Below are positions 16,205 to 23,827 of a stretch of 37,889 nt of DNA, piece by piece. The stretch is from an uncultured Flavobacteriia bacterium (GTDB lineage Bacteria; Bacteroidota; Bacteroidia; Flavobacteriales_D; Crocinitomicaceae): NCBI GenBank assembly GCA_903873915.1, contig CAIQQH010000115.1, forward strand, positions 1 through 37,889, given 5' to 3'. The first letter of the stretch is position 1. Each line of letters begins with the position of its first letter. Below the pieces are notes generated by a model that saw only the letters and a program-made list of their open reading frames with translations, was not told the DNA's origin and ran no database searches. Made by a program: the position numbers and the translations under genes.

Positions 16205-17020
16205 TTAAAAGTTCAATGTCAATCCAAAAATTAATGGATTCGCCTGTGGGTTGTTTGTTGTGTAGAACAAGGGTAGCAATCCATAACTCGCAAATGCGCC
16301 CCAGCTGCCGTATCCAATGCGAACGGTCCCGTCCAAACGGAACGTTTGCAAACCAAACTGTCCTTTCTGCACTGACACTACATTTTTTCCATCGTCATAC
16401 GCACGTTTGTAACGTGAGGCTATTTTAACACCACCTACAATTCCTGCAGCTACATAAAATGACTTGTCGGCATCTGCATTGCTGTTGAATTCAAGCAATA
16501 AGGGAACGGTAAGGTAGGTCGCCTTCAATTTATTTTTTGTGTAGTTAAGCAAGGTGTCTTGATATGCGACAAGATCTGCTCCTTCATCAGCGATTTGAAC
16601 TGTAGGTACGTAGTTATTGCGAAATGCCACCTGCGTAAAGCTGAAACCAAGACCCGTAGTGATTCCTAAATATTCTTTTGCAATGGGGAATTTGTGCTCA
16701 AAAACATTTAAGTTCCACACCATAGATTTACCAATGTCGTTTTTCAAGTAATCCGAAGTTCCAAAATCTTGGTTGAATTGATCGTTCATGAGCATGAGGA
16801 AACCCATGTCTAATCCAGCCCAATGCGCTTCAAACTCCTTGTCTTCTTTTGAATCTCCTGGTGCAGCATCAATGGTGTCCATTTCCGCTTCATCAGAATG
16901 GTCAATGAGAATAATCTCCACTTTTCCCATGTTCATGCGGGTGGTATCGCGCTTTGTCTCTTCTTTCTGTGAAAATGCATGAAGTGAAACCATACATAGC
17001 ACTATCGCCGTCTTTTTCAT
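16205..17020 (-). CDS. Outer-membrane beta-barrel protein (PorT-like fold)
   Basis: 271 residues with a signal peptide (MKKTAIVLCMVSLHAFSQ, cut near 18). An acidic periplasmic-looking segment (about 35-65, EIILIDHSDEAEMD) comes before repeated amphipathic strands (FEHKFPIAKEYLGITTGLGFSFTQVAF, LKATYLTVPLLLEF, YVAAGIVGGVKIASRYKR, DGTVRIGYGSWGAFASYGLLPLF) and a terminal phenylalanine (LIFGLTLNF), the classic barrel-insertion signal. It resembles the Bacteroidota outer-membrane beta-barrel group. The ligand or role is unknown. The acidic region ahead of the barrel is reminiscent of proteins encoded beside sigma factors, but none is adjacent here. It has its own terminator. Confidence 0.75.
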   Translation of the reverse strand: MKKTAIVLCMVSLHAFSQKEETKRDTTRMNMGKVEIILIDHSDEAEMDTIDAAPGDSKEDKEFEAHWAGLDMGFLMLMNDQFNQDFGTSDYLKNDIGKSMVWNLNVFEHKFPIAKEYLGITTGLGFSFTQVAFRNNYVPTVQIADEGADLVAYQDTLLNYTKNKLKATYLTVPLLLEFNSNADADKSFYVAAGIVGGVKIASRYKRAYDDGKNVVSVQKGQFGLQTFRLDGTVRIGYGSWGAFASYGLLPLFYTTNNPQANPLIFGLTLNF

Positions 17021-17107
17021 ACTCGTATTTTTAATTGATTTAAGCGCGTTTTCTCGCTTTTGTAGGGTTAGACCTTGATTCTACTAAAAAGTTACAGCAG
17101 GGGTGGT

Positions 17108-17488
17108 TTATTCTTCCCAATCGGTCATGAAATCATCGAGGTCGCGACGATCTTTTTTCGACGGCTTGCCTGTTCCGAATTGTCTATAGGCGTTTTGAGC
17201 CAATTGGTATTGACGCAACTTTTCGCGCTCTTCGTCCGTGGTTGTGTCGAGCAGATATTCAGGAACTAATTTTGGTCCAACGCGTTTTTCCAAAAGCTGG
17301 ACAACAGAATACGTAAACGACGCTGTATTGTGAGAAATGGATAGAAGATCGCCAACTTTTGGTTCGCGTGAAGGTTTGACGTTAGCCCCATTGACTTGCA
17401 CCCTGCCTTTTGAAATCAATTCAACGGCATGCGAACGCGTTTTTGCCAAACGCACCGCCCACAGGTATTTATCCCATCTCAAACTCAA
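17108..17488 (-). CDS. S4-domain RNA-binding protein (Hsp15 / HslR type)
   Basis: Heat-shock protein 15 family: an S4 RNA-binding domain that in E. coli binds stalled 50S subunits carrying nascent chains. The S4 core is clear (RWDKYLWAVRLAKTRSHAVE, then ISKGRVQVNGANVKPSREPKVGD), followed by a charged tail ending FMTDWEE. The only in-frame ATG (17539) lies deep in the upstream gene and adds 17 residues that no family member should have. A TTG at 17488 gives SLRWDKYLW at the start and a 20-bp overlap with mmcQ, so I prefer it (126 residues); a second TTG lies at 17482. Likely last gene of desaturase - mmcQ - hslR. Confidence 0.82.
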   Translation of the reverse strand: MSLRWDKYLWAVRLAKTRSHAVELISKGRVQVNGANVKPSREPKVGDLLSISHNTASFTYSVVQLLEKRVGPKLVPEYLLDTTTDEEREKLRQYQLAQNAYRQFGTGKPSKKDRRDLDDFMTDWEE

Positions 17489-17822
17489 GGCGTGCTTTTT
17501 TAGAAAGAGATTCGATAATGCATTGATAAGAATGGTCAATGAGACTATAAAACAAGGCGTCAGTTACATCGCTGTTTACAGAAACGGTGTTCCAATGTGT
17601 TTTACTCATGTGCCAGCCCGGCTGAATTCCCTCGTAAGATTCCCTCAACTCGACAGCATATTCTGGATTTGCTTTCAGATTTACCCCAGAAAAATCATCC
17701 ACATCGGCAAGCGCGAACATTTTGTTGCACACTTTAAAGACCAATGTTTTTTGATCGAAAGGGAAATGTTCTGTTACTCCTTTTTTCGCCAAACAATATT
17801 CTCTGTATGACTCAAGGTTCAT
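17469..17822 (-). CDS. MmcQ/YjbR (DUF419) family protein
   Basis: 117 residues, matching the MmcQ/YjbR family, a double-wing DNA-binding-like fold of unknown cellular role. Family marks are: MNLESYREYCLAKKGVTEHFPFD at the start, VFKVCNKMFALADV, the basic/aromatic GWHMSKTHWNTV, and LIDHSYQCIIESLSKKAR at the end. It starts five bases after the desaturase stop and overlaps the S4-domain gene by 20 bp, so it is cotranscribed. Nothing in the neighbours defines its function. Confidence 0.85.
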   Translation of the reverse strand: MNLESYREYCLAKKGVTEHFPFDQKTLVFKVCNKMFALADVDDFSGVNLKANPEYAVELRESYEGIQPGWHMSKTHWNTVSVNSDVTDALFYSLIDHSYQCIIESLSKKARLEFEMG

Positions 17823-17827
17823 TTTAC

Positions 17828-18934
17828 TTAATGAATAGCAGGTGCGTTGTCATATCGACCCAAACGGTACAACATTCTTGTGTGCTCAGTCAGTGCAGAC
17901 ACGAATGTTTTGTAAGAATGGTAAGGCAGCTGGTATTCCGCTGCTGTCTCGCGTACAATCTTTGAAATCTTGCGGTAATGAATGTGACAAATGTTCGGGA
18001 ACAAGTGGTGTTCAACTTGATAATTCAATCCACCAACATACCATGAAAAAAGGCGTGCGCCAGGCGCAAAGTTCGCAGTATTGTACAATTGATTCACCGC
18101 CCAATCTGCCTGAATGTTTCCAGACTCATCAGGCATTGGGTAATCAGAAACCGGTGTAACGTGTGCGGGTTGGAAAATACTTGCCAATGTCAATCCGGCT
18201 ACAAAATGGCTCGCTAAAAACCCAAGGACGATAAGCCACCATGGTGCTGGCACTAAATAAATTGGCAATGCAATAAACACAGCTGCATACACAACTTTAT
18301 TCACGATTAGAACTGCTAGATGTTTCGCAAATGTTATTTTCTGAGTTCCTATCAACCCCATTTTCTTGTAACGTACTGCTTGATTGTAATCTTTAGACAC
18401 GAACCAAAGCAATGTCATCAGACCATAGAAGAACCACGCATAGATGTGTTGAAATTTGTGAAATCTTCTACGCTTTTCGTGCGGGGAAAAACGTAAAACT
18501 GGTCCTGGATTGATGTCTTCATCCATGCCTGTAACATTCGTATAGGTGTGGTGAAGAATGTTGTGTTGAATTCTCCAGTTTACATCACTTCCGCCCAAGA
18601 AAATCATGACGTTTCCCACAAGCTTATTCACCCACTCTTTACTCGAGTACGCACCGTGATTGGCATCGTGCATGACAGAAAGACCAATACCAGCCATTCC
18701 AAAGCCCATGATTACCCAAAGCAACATAATCAACCAATAGTTTTCTACAACGGTCATCATCAACACAAATGGAGTGAAATAAATGGCCAACATAGCAAAA
18801 GTCTTGAATACCATTTGAATATTTGCGTGACGCGAAATGTTCTCCTTTTTAAAGTATTCGTTTACTCTCTTTTTCAGAGTTTTGTAAAACTCGTCGTTGT
18901 GCCCCGATGCAAATTTAACACTTGAAATGTCCAT
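17828..18934 (-). CDS. Fatty acid desaturase (acyl-CoA / front-end desaturase-like)
   Basis: Membrane di-iron desaturase, 368 residues from the ATG at 18934 (MDISSVKFASGHNDEF); the ATG at 18970 lies upstream of the -7 element at 18957-18964. The three histidine boxes are HDANH (89-93), HNILHH (124-129) and QVEHH (306-310). The Q in the last box is typical of front-end and linoleoyl-CoA desaturases, although there is no cytochrome b5 domain. Hydrophobic segments lie at about 45-65, 68-90, 160-182 and 210-255. It probably inserts a double bond into membrane acyl chains to adjust fluidity; regiospecificity cannot be told. First gene of a three-gene run, divergent from ispG. Confidence 0.93.
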   Translation of the reverse strand: MDISSVKFASGHNDEFYKTLKKRVNEYFKKENISRHANIQMVFKTFAMLAIYFTPFVLMMTVVENYWLIMLLWVIMGFGMAGIGLSVMHDANHGAYSSKEWVNKLVGNVMIFLGGSDVNWRIQHNILHHTYTNVTGMDEDINPGPVLRFSPHEKRRRFHKFQHIYAWFFYGLMTLLWFVSKDYNQAVRYKKMGLIGTQKITFAKHLAVLIVNKVVYAAVFIALPIYLVPAPWWLIVLGFLASHFVAGLTLASIFQPAHVTPVSDYPMPDESGNIQADWAVNQLYNTANFAPGARLFSWYVGGLNYQVEHHLFPNICHIHYRKISKIVRETAAEYQLPYHSYKTFVSALTEHTRMLYRLGRYDNAPAIH

Positions 18935-18956
18935 GCAATTTGGTTTAAGTGAGGTG

Positions 18957-18964
18957 CAAAGATA
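18957..18964 (-). promoter_or_regulatory. -7 element TATCTTTG of the desaturase gene
   Basis: Perfect TAnnTTTG on the minus strand, 22 bp before the ATG at 18934. A TTTG (minus strand, 18980-18983) lies 15 bp further upstream, slightly short of the usual spacing. Confidence 0.55.
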
Positions 18965-19061
18965 CGACATTCAATGAGTCAAACCTAACAATACGTTACG
19001 CGCTATCATTAAACAATATTCTCCTTAACTTTGTTAGAACTTGTAAAATAAGCGTGTACTC

Positions 19062-20996
19062 ATGTTCAATTGCCCTGAAAACCATTTGCCTTATTGCCTT
19101 GATTTATTGACTCGGCAACGACTTCACACACTAGAAGTACACGTTGGGAACATAAGTTTGGGTGGTGCTGCGCCAATTCGCGTTCAATCCATGACAACAA
19201 CAGACACCATGGATACGGTAGCATCTGTAGAACAATCCATTCGTATGATTGACGCGGGCTGCGAGTTGGTGCGTTTAACTGCTCCGAGCAAGAACGAAGC
19301 TGAAAACTTAAGAAATATACAGTCGGAATTACACGCAAAAGGATATTCAACCCCCCTTGTCGCCGACATTCACTTTACACCAAATGCCGCTGAAATTGCC
19401 GCGGGAATTGTCGAAAAGGTGCGTGTGAATCCCGGTAATTATGCAGACAAAAAGAAATTTGAAGAAATTGAATATACCGAAGAAAGTTACCAAGCTGAAC
19501 TAAAGCGCATTGAAGAGAAATTTACCCCACTTGTTTTACTTTGTAAAATGAATGGGACAGCAATGCGGATAGGCACAAATCACGGTTCGCTTTCTGACAG
19601 GATCTTGAGCCGTTTTGGTGATACACCACAAGGAATGGTTGAATCAGCAATGGAGTTCATTCGCATCTGCGAAAAACACGATTACCATTCACTTGTCATT
19701 TCTATGAAGGCAAGTAACACCTTGGTCATGGTTCAGGCCTATAGACTTTTAGTAGCAACCATGTTAAAAAACGGACGATGCTATCCGCTTCATCTAGGCG
19801 TTACAGAGGCCGGGGATGGTGAAGATGGGCGCATAAAATCCGCTGTAGGAATTGGGGCATTATTGGAAGATGGACTCGGCGACACCGTCCGTGTTTCGTT
19901 GACTGAAGCGCCAGAGTACGAAATGCCAGTTGCACGAAAATTGATTGCAAAATATACCAAACGAAGCAATAATTATCCCCTGCCAGAAGGACAGATTCCG
20001 AGTTATTCCCCGTATCACCAAGAACGCAGAAAAACACGCCAACACCACAATATAGGTAGCGACCACGTTCCTGTTGTTGTTGCAGATTTATCAACGAAAA
20101 AGGAAATCACACCAGCGAATTTTTTCGCCTTCGGATATACCTATTCAGTTCAATTGGACAAGTGGACCATTTTGGATCAGGCAGCTGATTATGTGTACAT
20201 CGGTTCAAAGACCTTAGACTTTGAATTACCAGGACACCTCGGTGTAATCGTCGATTTTGACATCTGGAAGAAAGAGTACTCAAACAAAGCCGGATTTTCA
20301 CCCTTACTTTCACTAGATGATGCTCCTTCGTTTCCGGAAGACATCGCTGCCTTTTTAGCAGTAAAGGCAGAGGATGATTTACCAGTTGATTTGCTTCGTT
20401 CACGACCAAGGCTAACGCTCATTGGGTCAACTGAATACGACAACAAGACACATGTTTTTCGTTACTTTTATTTGAATTTAGCGAAATTTGAACTTTTGAA
20501 TCCTGTCGTCCTTCAGTTCACTGAAAACACCACAGACGAAGAAACCTTCCAATTAAACGCGTCATCAGATGCGGGATCGTTGTTGATTGATGGCTTTGGA
20601 GATGGGCTATGGTTAAAGAGTGATCAGCCAAGAAAAGTGATTAACTCGACTGCCTTTGGAATTTTACAAGCCACACGCTCACGCATTTCCAAGACCGAGT
20701 ACATCTCGTGTCCATCGTGTGGACGCACGCTCTTTGATCTTCAAGAAACAACAGCGAAGATTCGCCAGCGCACCTCTCACTTAAAGGGACTTAAAATCGG
20801 AATCATGGGTTGTATCGTGAATGGTCCGGGAGAAATGGCTGATGCCGACTACGGATACGTAGGTACAGGGCAGGGGAAGATTACCTTGTACAAAGAGAAG
20901 GAAGTTATTAAAAAGAATGTGCCTGAGGAAAAGGCGGTAGATGAACTCATCGAGCTGATTCGCTCCAATGGCGACTGGATCGACGCACAGTTTTAA
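19062..20996 (+). CDS. ispG: 4-hydroxy-3-methylbut-2-en-1-yl diphosphate synthase (IspG/GcpE), long form
   Basis: Penultimate enzyme of the MEP isoprenoid pathway, reducing MEcPP to HMBPP with a [4Fe-4S] cluster. 644 residues, the long three-part form known from Bacteroidota, Chlamydiae and plants rather than the 370-residue E. coli form. The N-terminal TIM barrel has VQSMTTTDTMDT, DIHFTPNAAE and KVRVNPGNYADK. A central inserted domain (about 290-540) follows. The C-terminal reductase part has C550 and C553 in CPSCGRT, C584 in GCIVNGPGE and the catalytic glutamate E591. The start at 19062 is the only ATG giving a normal N terminus. It ends at a bidirectional terminator shared with mnmG. Confidence 0.97.
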   Translation: MFNCPENHLPYCLDLLTRQRLHTLEVHVGNISLGGAAPIRVQSMTTTDTMDTVASVEQSIRMIDAGCELVRLTAPSKNEAENLRNIQSELHAKGYSTPLVADIHFTPNAAEIAAGIVEKVRVNPGNYADKKKFEEIEYTEESYQAELKRIEEKFTPLVLLCKMNGTAMRIGTNHGSLSDRILSRFGDTPQGMVESAMEFIRICEKHDYHSLVISMKASNTLVMVQAYRLLVATMLKNGRCYPLHLGVTEAGDGEDGRIKSAVGIGALLEDGLGDTVRVSLTEAPEYEMPVARKLIAKYTKRSNNYPLPEGQIPSYSPYHQERRKTRQHHNIGSDHVPVVVADLSTKKEITPANFFAFGYTYSVQLDKWTILDQAADYVYIGSKTLDFELPGHLGVIVDFDIWKKEYSNKAGFSPLLSLDDAPSFPEDIAAFLAVKAEDDLPVDLLRSRPRLTLIGSTEYDNKTHVFRYFYLNLAKFELLNPVVLQFTENTTDEETFQLNASSDAGSLLIDGFGDGLWLKSDQPRKVINSTAFGILQATRSRISKTEYISCPSCGRTLFDLQETTAKIRQRTSHLKGLKIGIMGCIVNGPGEMADADYGYVGTGQGKITLYKEKEVIKKNVPEEKAVDELIELIRSNGDWIDAQF

Positions 20997-21000
20997 AATA

Positions 21001-21035
21001 AAAAAAGGTCTCGAATTAAATTTCAGACCTTTTTT
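21001..21035. terminator. Bidirectional terminator between ispG and mnmG
   Basis: AAAAAAGGTCT (21001-21011), 13-base loop, AGACCTTTTTT (21025-21035). A/T tracts on both sides let it serve convergent ispG and mnmG. Confidence 0.85.
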
Positions 21036-21045
21036 ATTTTCAATA

Positions 21046-21061
21046 TGTTTCACGTGAAACT
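21046..21061. other. parS-like site 1 (TGTTTCACGTGAAACT)
   Basis: 15 of 16 bases agree with the parS pattern TGTTNCACGTGNAACA, with a perfect 14-bp palindrome (GTTTCACGTGAAAC) at its core. It overlaps the mnmG stop codon. ParB binds such sites near replication origins. Confidence 0.7.
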
Positions 21062-22931
21062 ACCTTCCCAAATGAATGAGTAGAACAGATATATCACTAG
21101 GAGAAACCCCACTTATTCGGGTTGCTTGACCAATATTCACAGGTCTTATTTTAGTAAGTTTCTCTCTAGCCTCAGTGCTTATGCTTAACATCGTTGTAAA
21201 GTCTGTATTCAATGGTATAATCACATCCTCCAATCGGTTCATCTTGTGAGCCTGTTCTTCTTCGCGTGAAATATAACCCTCGTACTTCATTAAAATCTCA
21301 GCTTGTGAAACGATATCAGGGTGATCTTTTGTCAAGCTTTCAGCTAAGTTTTTTAAATCTGAATTCACATTCAGCAGATCAGAAATTTCTATGTGTGGAC
21401 GAGTAATAATGCTCGACATTTTAACCTTTTGAATCAATATTGCTGAACCTTTTTCTTCGAGAGTTTGGTTTAATTCCTCAGGAGAAACGCTTGTTTCCTT
21501 AAAGGCACGAATCAATTTTTCTGTGCCCTCGTTTTTAATTTCGACCCTTTTCAAATCACCTTCATTGGCCAAGCCTATGACAAAACCAATGGGAGTAAGT
21601 CGAACATCCGCATTGTCCTGACGTAGTAGAATTCTATACTCGGCACGACTAGTAAACATCCGATAAGGCTCCTTCGTTCCTTTTGTAATCAAGTCATCAA
21701 TTAGAACACCAACGTATGCTTCGTCTCGATTTAAAATGAACGGCTGATCACCATGTACCTTCCTGTGCGCATTAATTCCAGCCATTAAGCCCTGACATGC
21801 CGCCTCCTCGTATCCAGTCGTTCCATTGATTTGGCCGGCAAAAAAGAGATTGTCGACCAACTTCGTTTCCAAGGTGTGCTTCAACTGTGTAGGCATAAAA
21901 TAGTCATATTCGATCGCGTAACCAGGGCGGAACATTTTAACATGTTCAAAACCAGGAATGCTTTGCATTGCTTTATATTGAATATCTTCAGGCAGAGATG
22001 TGCTAAACCCATTCACATAGATTTCCACAGTACGCCAACCTTCAGGTTCGACAAAAATTTGATGTCGGTCACGGTCTGCAAAACGATTGATTTTATCCTC
22101 TATGCTCGGACAATATCGCGGACCACTAGATTTAATAGCCCCATTAAACATTGGAGAGCGGTCAAATCCTGTTCGAAGAATATCGTGGGTGAGTTCATTG
22201 GTATATGTAATGTGACATGGGCGCTGTTGGGAGAGGGGAGAGGTGTTTCCAAAACTAAATTTAGACGGGGCCTCATCGCCGTGTTGAATGTCCATTTTCG
22301 AATAGTCAAGAGAACGACCATCCACACGCGGGGGAGTTCCAGTCTTCATTCGACCCGCCTCAAACCCCAACTCAACCAATTCCTCTGTAATTCCAAATGA
22401 CGCTTTTTCCGCAGCGCGTCCGCCACCGAATTGTTTTTCTCCGAGATGAATCAAACCATTCAGAAAGGTTCCATTGGTTAAGACTACGCTTTTGCCATAT
22501 ACCGAAATACCGAGAGAAGTTTTAATTCCACGTGCGGAACCGTTTTCAACGATCAGACCTGTACACATGTCCTGCCAGAAATCAACATTTGGATTTTCTT
22601 CCAAAAGAAATCGCCATTCTTCAGCGAACTTCATTCGGTCATTTTGAGTTCTGGGAGACCACATAGCTGGGCCCTTTGAAAGATTTAGCATCCGAAATTG
22701 AATTGCACTTTTGTCGCTCACGATACCAGAACCACCGCCGAGCGCATCAATTTCACGTACAATTTGTCCTTTCGCCACACCTCCCATTGCTGGATTGCAG
22801 CTCATCTGCGCTATGGTATTCATGTTCATTGTCACCAACAAAACCTTTGAACCCATCTTTCCAGCAGCGTTTGCGGCCTCACATCCAGCATGGCCTGCAC
22901 CGACCACAATTACATCGTATTCTTGAAGCAT
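21060..22931 (-). CDS. mnmG: tRNA uridine-5-carboxymethylaminomethyl modification enzyme MnmG (GidA)
   Basis: FAD-dependent partner of MnmE in wobble-U34 modification, 623 residues, the normal length. The Rossmann motif GAGHAGCEAA follows VVV near residue 10. The family signatures VLTNGTFLNGLIHLGEK and MKTGTPPRVDGRSLDYSKM are present, as are GYAIEYDYFMPTQLKHTLETK, GQINGTTGYEEAA and FTSRAEYRILLRQDNADVRLT. The C-terminal helical domain ends DISVLLIHLGR. It is the last gene of a minus-strand run DUF4175 - HATPase - ybeY - mnmG, and parS-like sites lie at its stop, in its leader and in the end of ybeY. mnmG (gidA) is an origin-proximal gene in many bacteria. Confidence 0.98.
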   Translation of the reverse strand: MLQEYDVIVVGAGHAGCEAANAAGKMGSKVLLVTMNMNTIAQMSCNPAMGGVAKGQIVREIDALGGGSGIVSDKSAIQFRMLNLSKGPAMWSPRTQNDRMKFAEEWRFLLEENPNVDFWQDMCTGLIVENGSARGIKTSLGISVYGKSVVLTNGTFLNGLIHLGEKQFGGGRAAEKASFGITEELVELGFEAGRMKTGTPPRVDGRSLDYSKMDIQHGDEAPSKFSFGNTSPLSQQRPCHITYTNELTHDILRTGFDRSPMFNGAIKSSGPRYCPSIEDKINRFADRDRHQIFVEPEGWRTVEIYVNGFSTSLPEDIQYKAMQSIPGFEHVKMFRPGYAIEYDYFMPTQLKHTLETKLVDNLFFAGQINGTTGYEEAACQGLMAGINAHRKVHGDQPFILNRDEAYVGVLIDDLITKGTKEPYRMFTSRAEYRILLRQDNADVRLTPIGFVIGLANEGDLKRVEIKNEGTEKLIRAFKETSVSPEELNQTLEEKGSAILIQKVKMSSIITRPHIEISDLLNVNSDLKNLAESLTKDHPDIVSQAEILMKYEGYISREEEQAHKMNRLEDVIIPLNTDFTTMLSISTEAREKLTKIRPVNIGQATRISGVSPSDISVLLIHLGR

Positions 22932-22940
22932 CTTGCAAAT

Positions 22941-22956
22941 TGTTTCACGTGGAACA
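22941..22956. other. parS-like site 2 (TGTTTCACGTGGAACA)
   Basis: Fits TGTTNCACGTGNAACA at every defined base; the two N positions differ, so the palindrome has one asymmetric pair. It lies 10-25 bp upstream of the mnmG ATG, where bound ParB could influence expression. Confidence 0.75.
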
Positions 22957-22977
22957 AAATTACAACCACATCAGCCT

Positions 22978-23403
22978 TTATGTTTCACGTGAAACATACT
23001 TATCTATATAATAATTCTCTTTTGAGCGCATTATTCGTGATTCCTCCTCGGATTTATCGCCGTAGCCACACAAATGCAAGACACCATGTACACAAACACG
23101 TTTTAATTCCAATTCACGTGTTACTGTATTTTCAAAAGCATTTTCATACACACGGTCTATCGAAACAAATAGATCGCCCGATATTTCAGTGTGCTCTGAA
23201 TAGTCAAATGTGATGATATCCGTATAATAATCGTGTTTTAAATACTGTTGATTCATTTCTAATAAATGCGCGTCTGAACAAAAAATCAAGGTAATTTCGC
23301 CAATTGAGCAACCCTCTTCAACAGCAACTTCATTCAACCAAAAAGAAAAAAGTTCCAAAGAAAACTCTGGAACTTCTACGTTTATGCATTCAAACGATAT
23401 CAT
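22978..23403 (-). CDS. ybeY: Endoribonuclease YbeY (rRNA maturation factor)
   Basis: Zinc-dependent RNase needed for 16S rRNA 3'-end maturation and 70S quality control, 141 residues. Family features: DIITFDYSE (62-70) and the metal motif HGVLHLCGYGDKSEEE with H106 and H110. The third ligand, a histidine in E. coli (HGxLHLxGYDH), is replaced by D116, as I recall also in other Bacteroidota relatives. The N terminus is short. It overlaps the upstream HATPase gene by four bases (ATGA), so translation is probably coupled. Its last codons (VSRET) are formed by a perfect parS-like sequence, so the protein end and a DNA site share the same bases. Confidence 0.93.
   Translation of the reverse strand: MISFECINVEVPEFSLELFSFWLNEVAVEEGCSIGEITLIFCSDAHLLEMNQQYLKHDYYTDIITFDYSEHTEISGDLFVSIDRVYENAFENTVTRELELKRVCVHGVLHLCGYGDKSEEESRIMRSKENYYIDKYVSRET
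22981..22996. other. parS-like site 3, perfect palindrome (TGTTTCACGTGAAACA)
   Basis: All 16 bases fit TGTTNCACGTGNAACA and the site is a perfect palindrome. It lies inside the 3' end of ybeY, 24 bp from site 2. Confidence 0.8.
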
Positions 23404-23816
23404 TGTTTTGAAAAGTAAATGGTCACCGTTTTACCTAAATTATCAAACTCGACATCATCCGAAAGATTTCGCATCAAAAAAATTCCTCGACCATTTTCCT
23501 GAAGAATGTTTTCCGGCGCAGTAGGGTCGGGTAAATTGGTAGAATCAAACCCTGGACCTTCGTCAGAAACACTAAAACAAAAGCTTTCACCACCATCGGC
23601 AACAGCTACGTCTACCTCAAGGTTTTCTTGACGCCTGTTGCCATGAATAATCGCGTTATTCACCGCCTCTGTGACAGCAATCAATACGTTGCCATAATAA
23701 TCCTCATTCACTGATAAATCAGCGCACACGCGGTCTATTAACGTCTCCACTTTTCCTACATGCTCAAATGACGATGGTATTCTAAGTGTTTCAATAAGTT
23801 GGTATCCTTCTTTCAT
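23400..23816 (-). CDS. HATPase-fold ATP-binding protein (RsbW/SpoIIAB-like anti-sigma regulator family)
   Basis: 138 residues of a GHKL ATPase fold with no sensor or dimerisation domain, like RsbW-type serine kinases that switch partner regulators. The N box AVNNAIIHGN (about 70-79), G1 DEGPGFD and G2 GRGIFLMRNLSDD are all visible. No partner (STAS antagonist or SpoIIE phosphatase) is encoded in this window, so its target is unknown. It lies 11 bp after the DUF4175 gene and overlaps ybeY by four bases, so its place in the run looks fixed. The start at 23816 gives the usual length. Confidence 0.85.
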   Translation of the reverse strand: MKEGYQLIETLRIPSSFEHVGKVETLIDRVCADLSVNEDYYGNVLIAVTEAVNNAIIHGNRRQENLEVDVAVADGGESFCFSVSDEGPGFDSTNLPDPTAPENILQENGRGIFLMRNLSDDVEFDNLGKTVTIYFSKQ

Positions 23817-23827
23817 CGCTCTACCGA

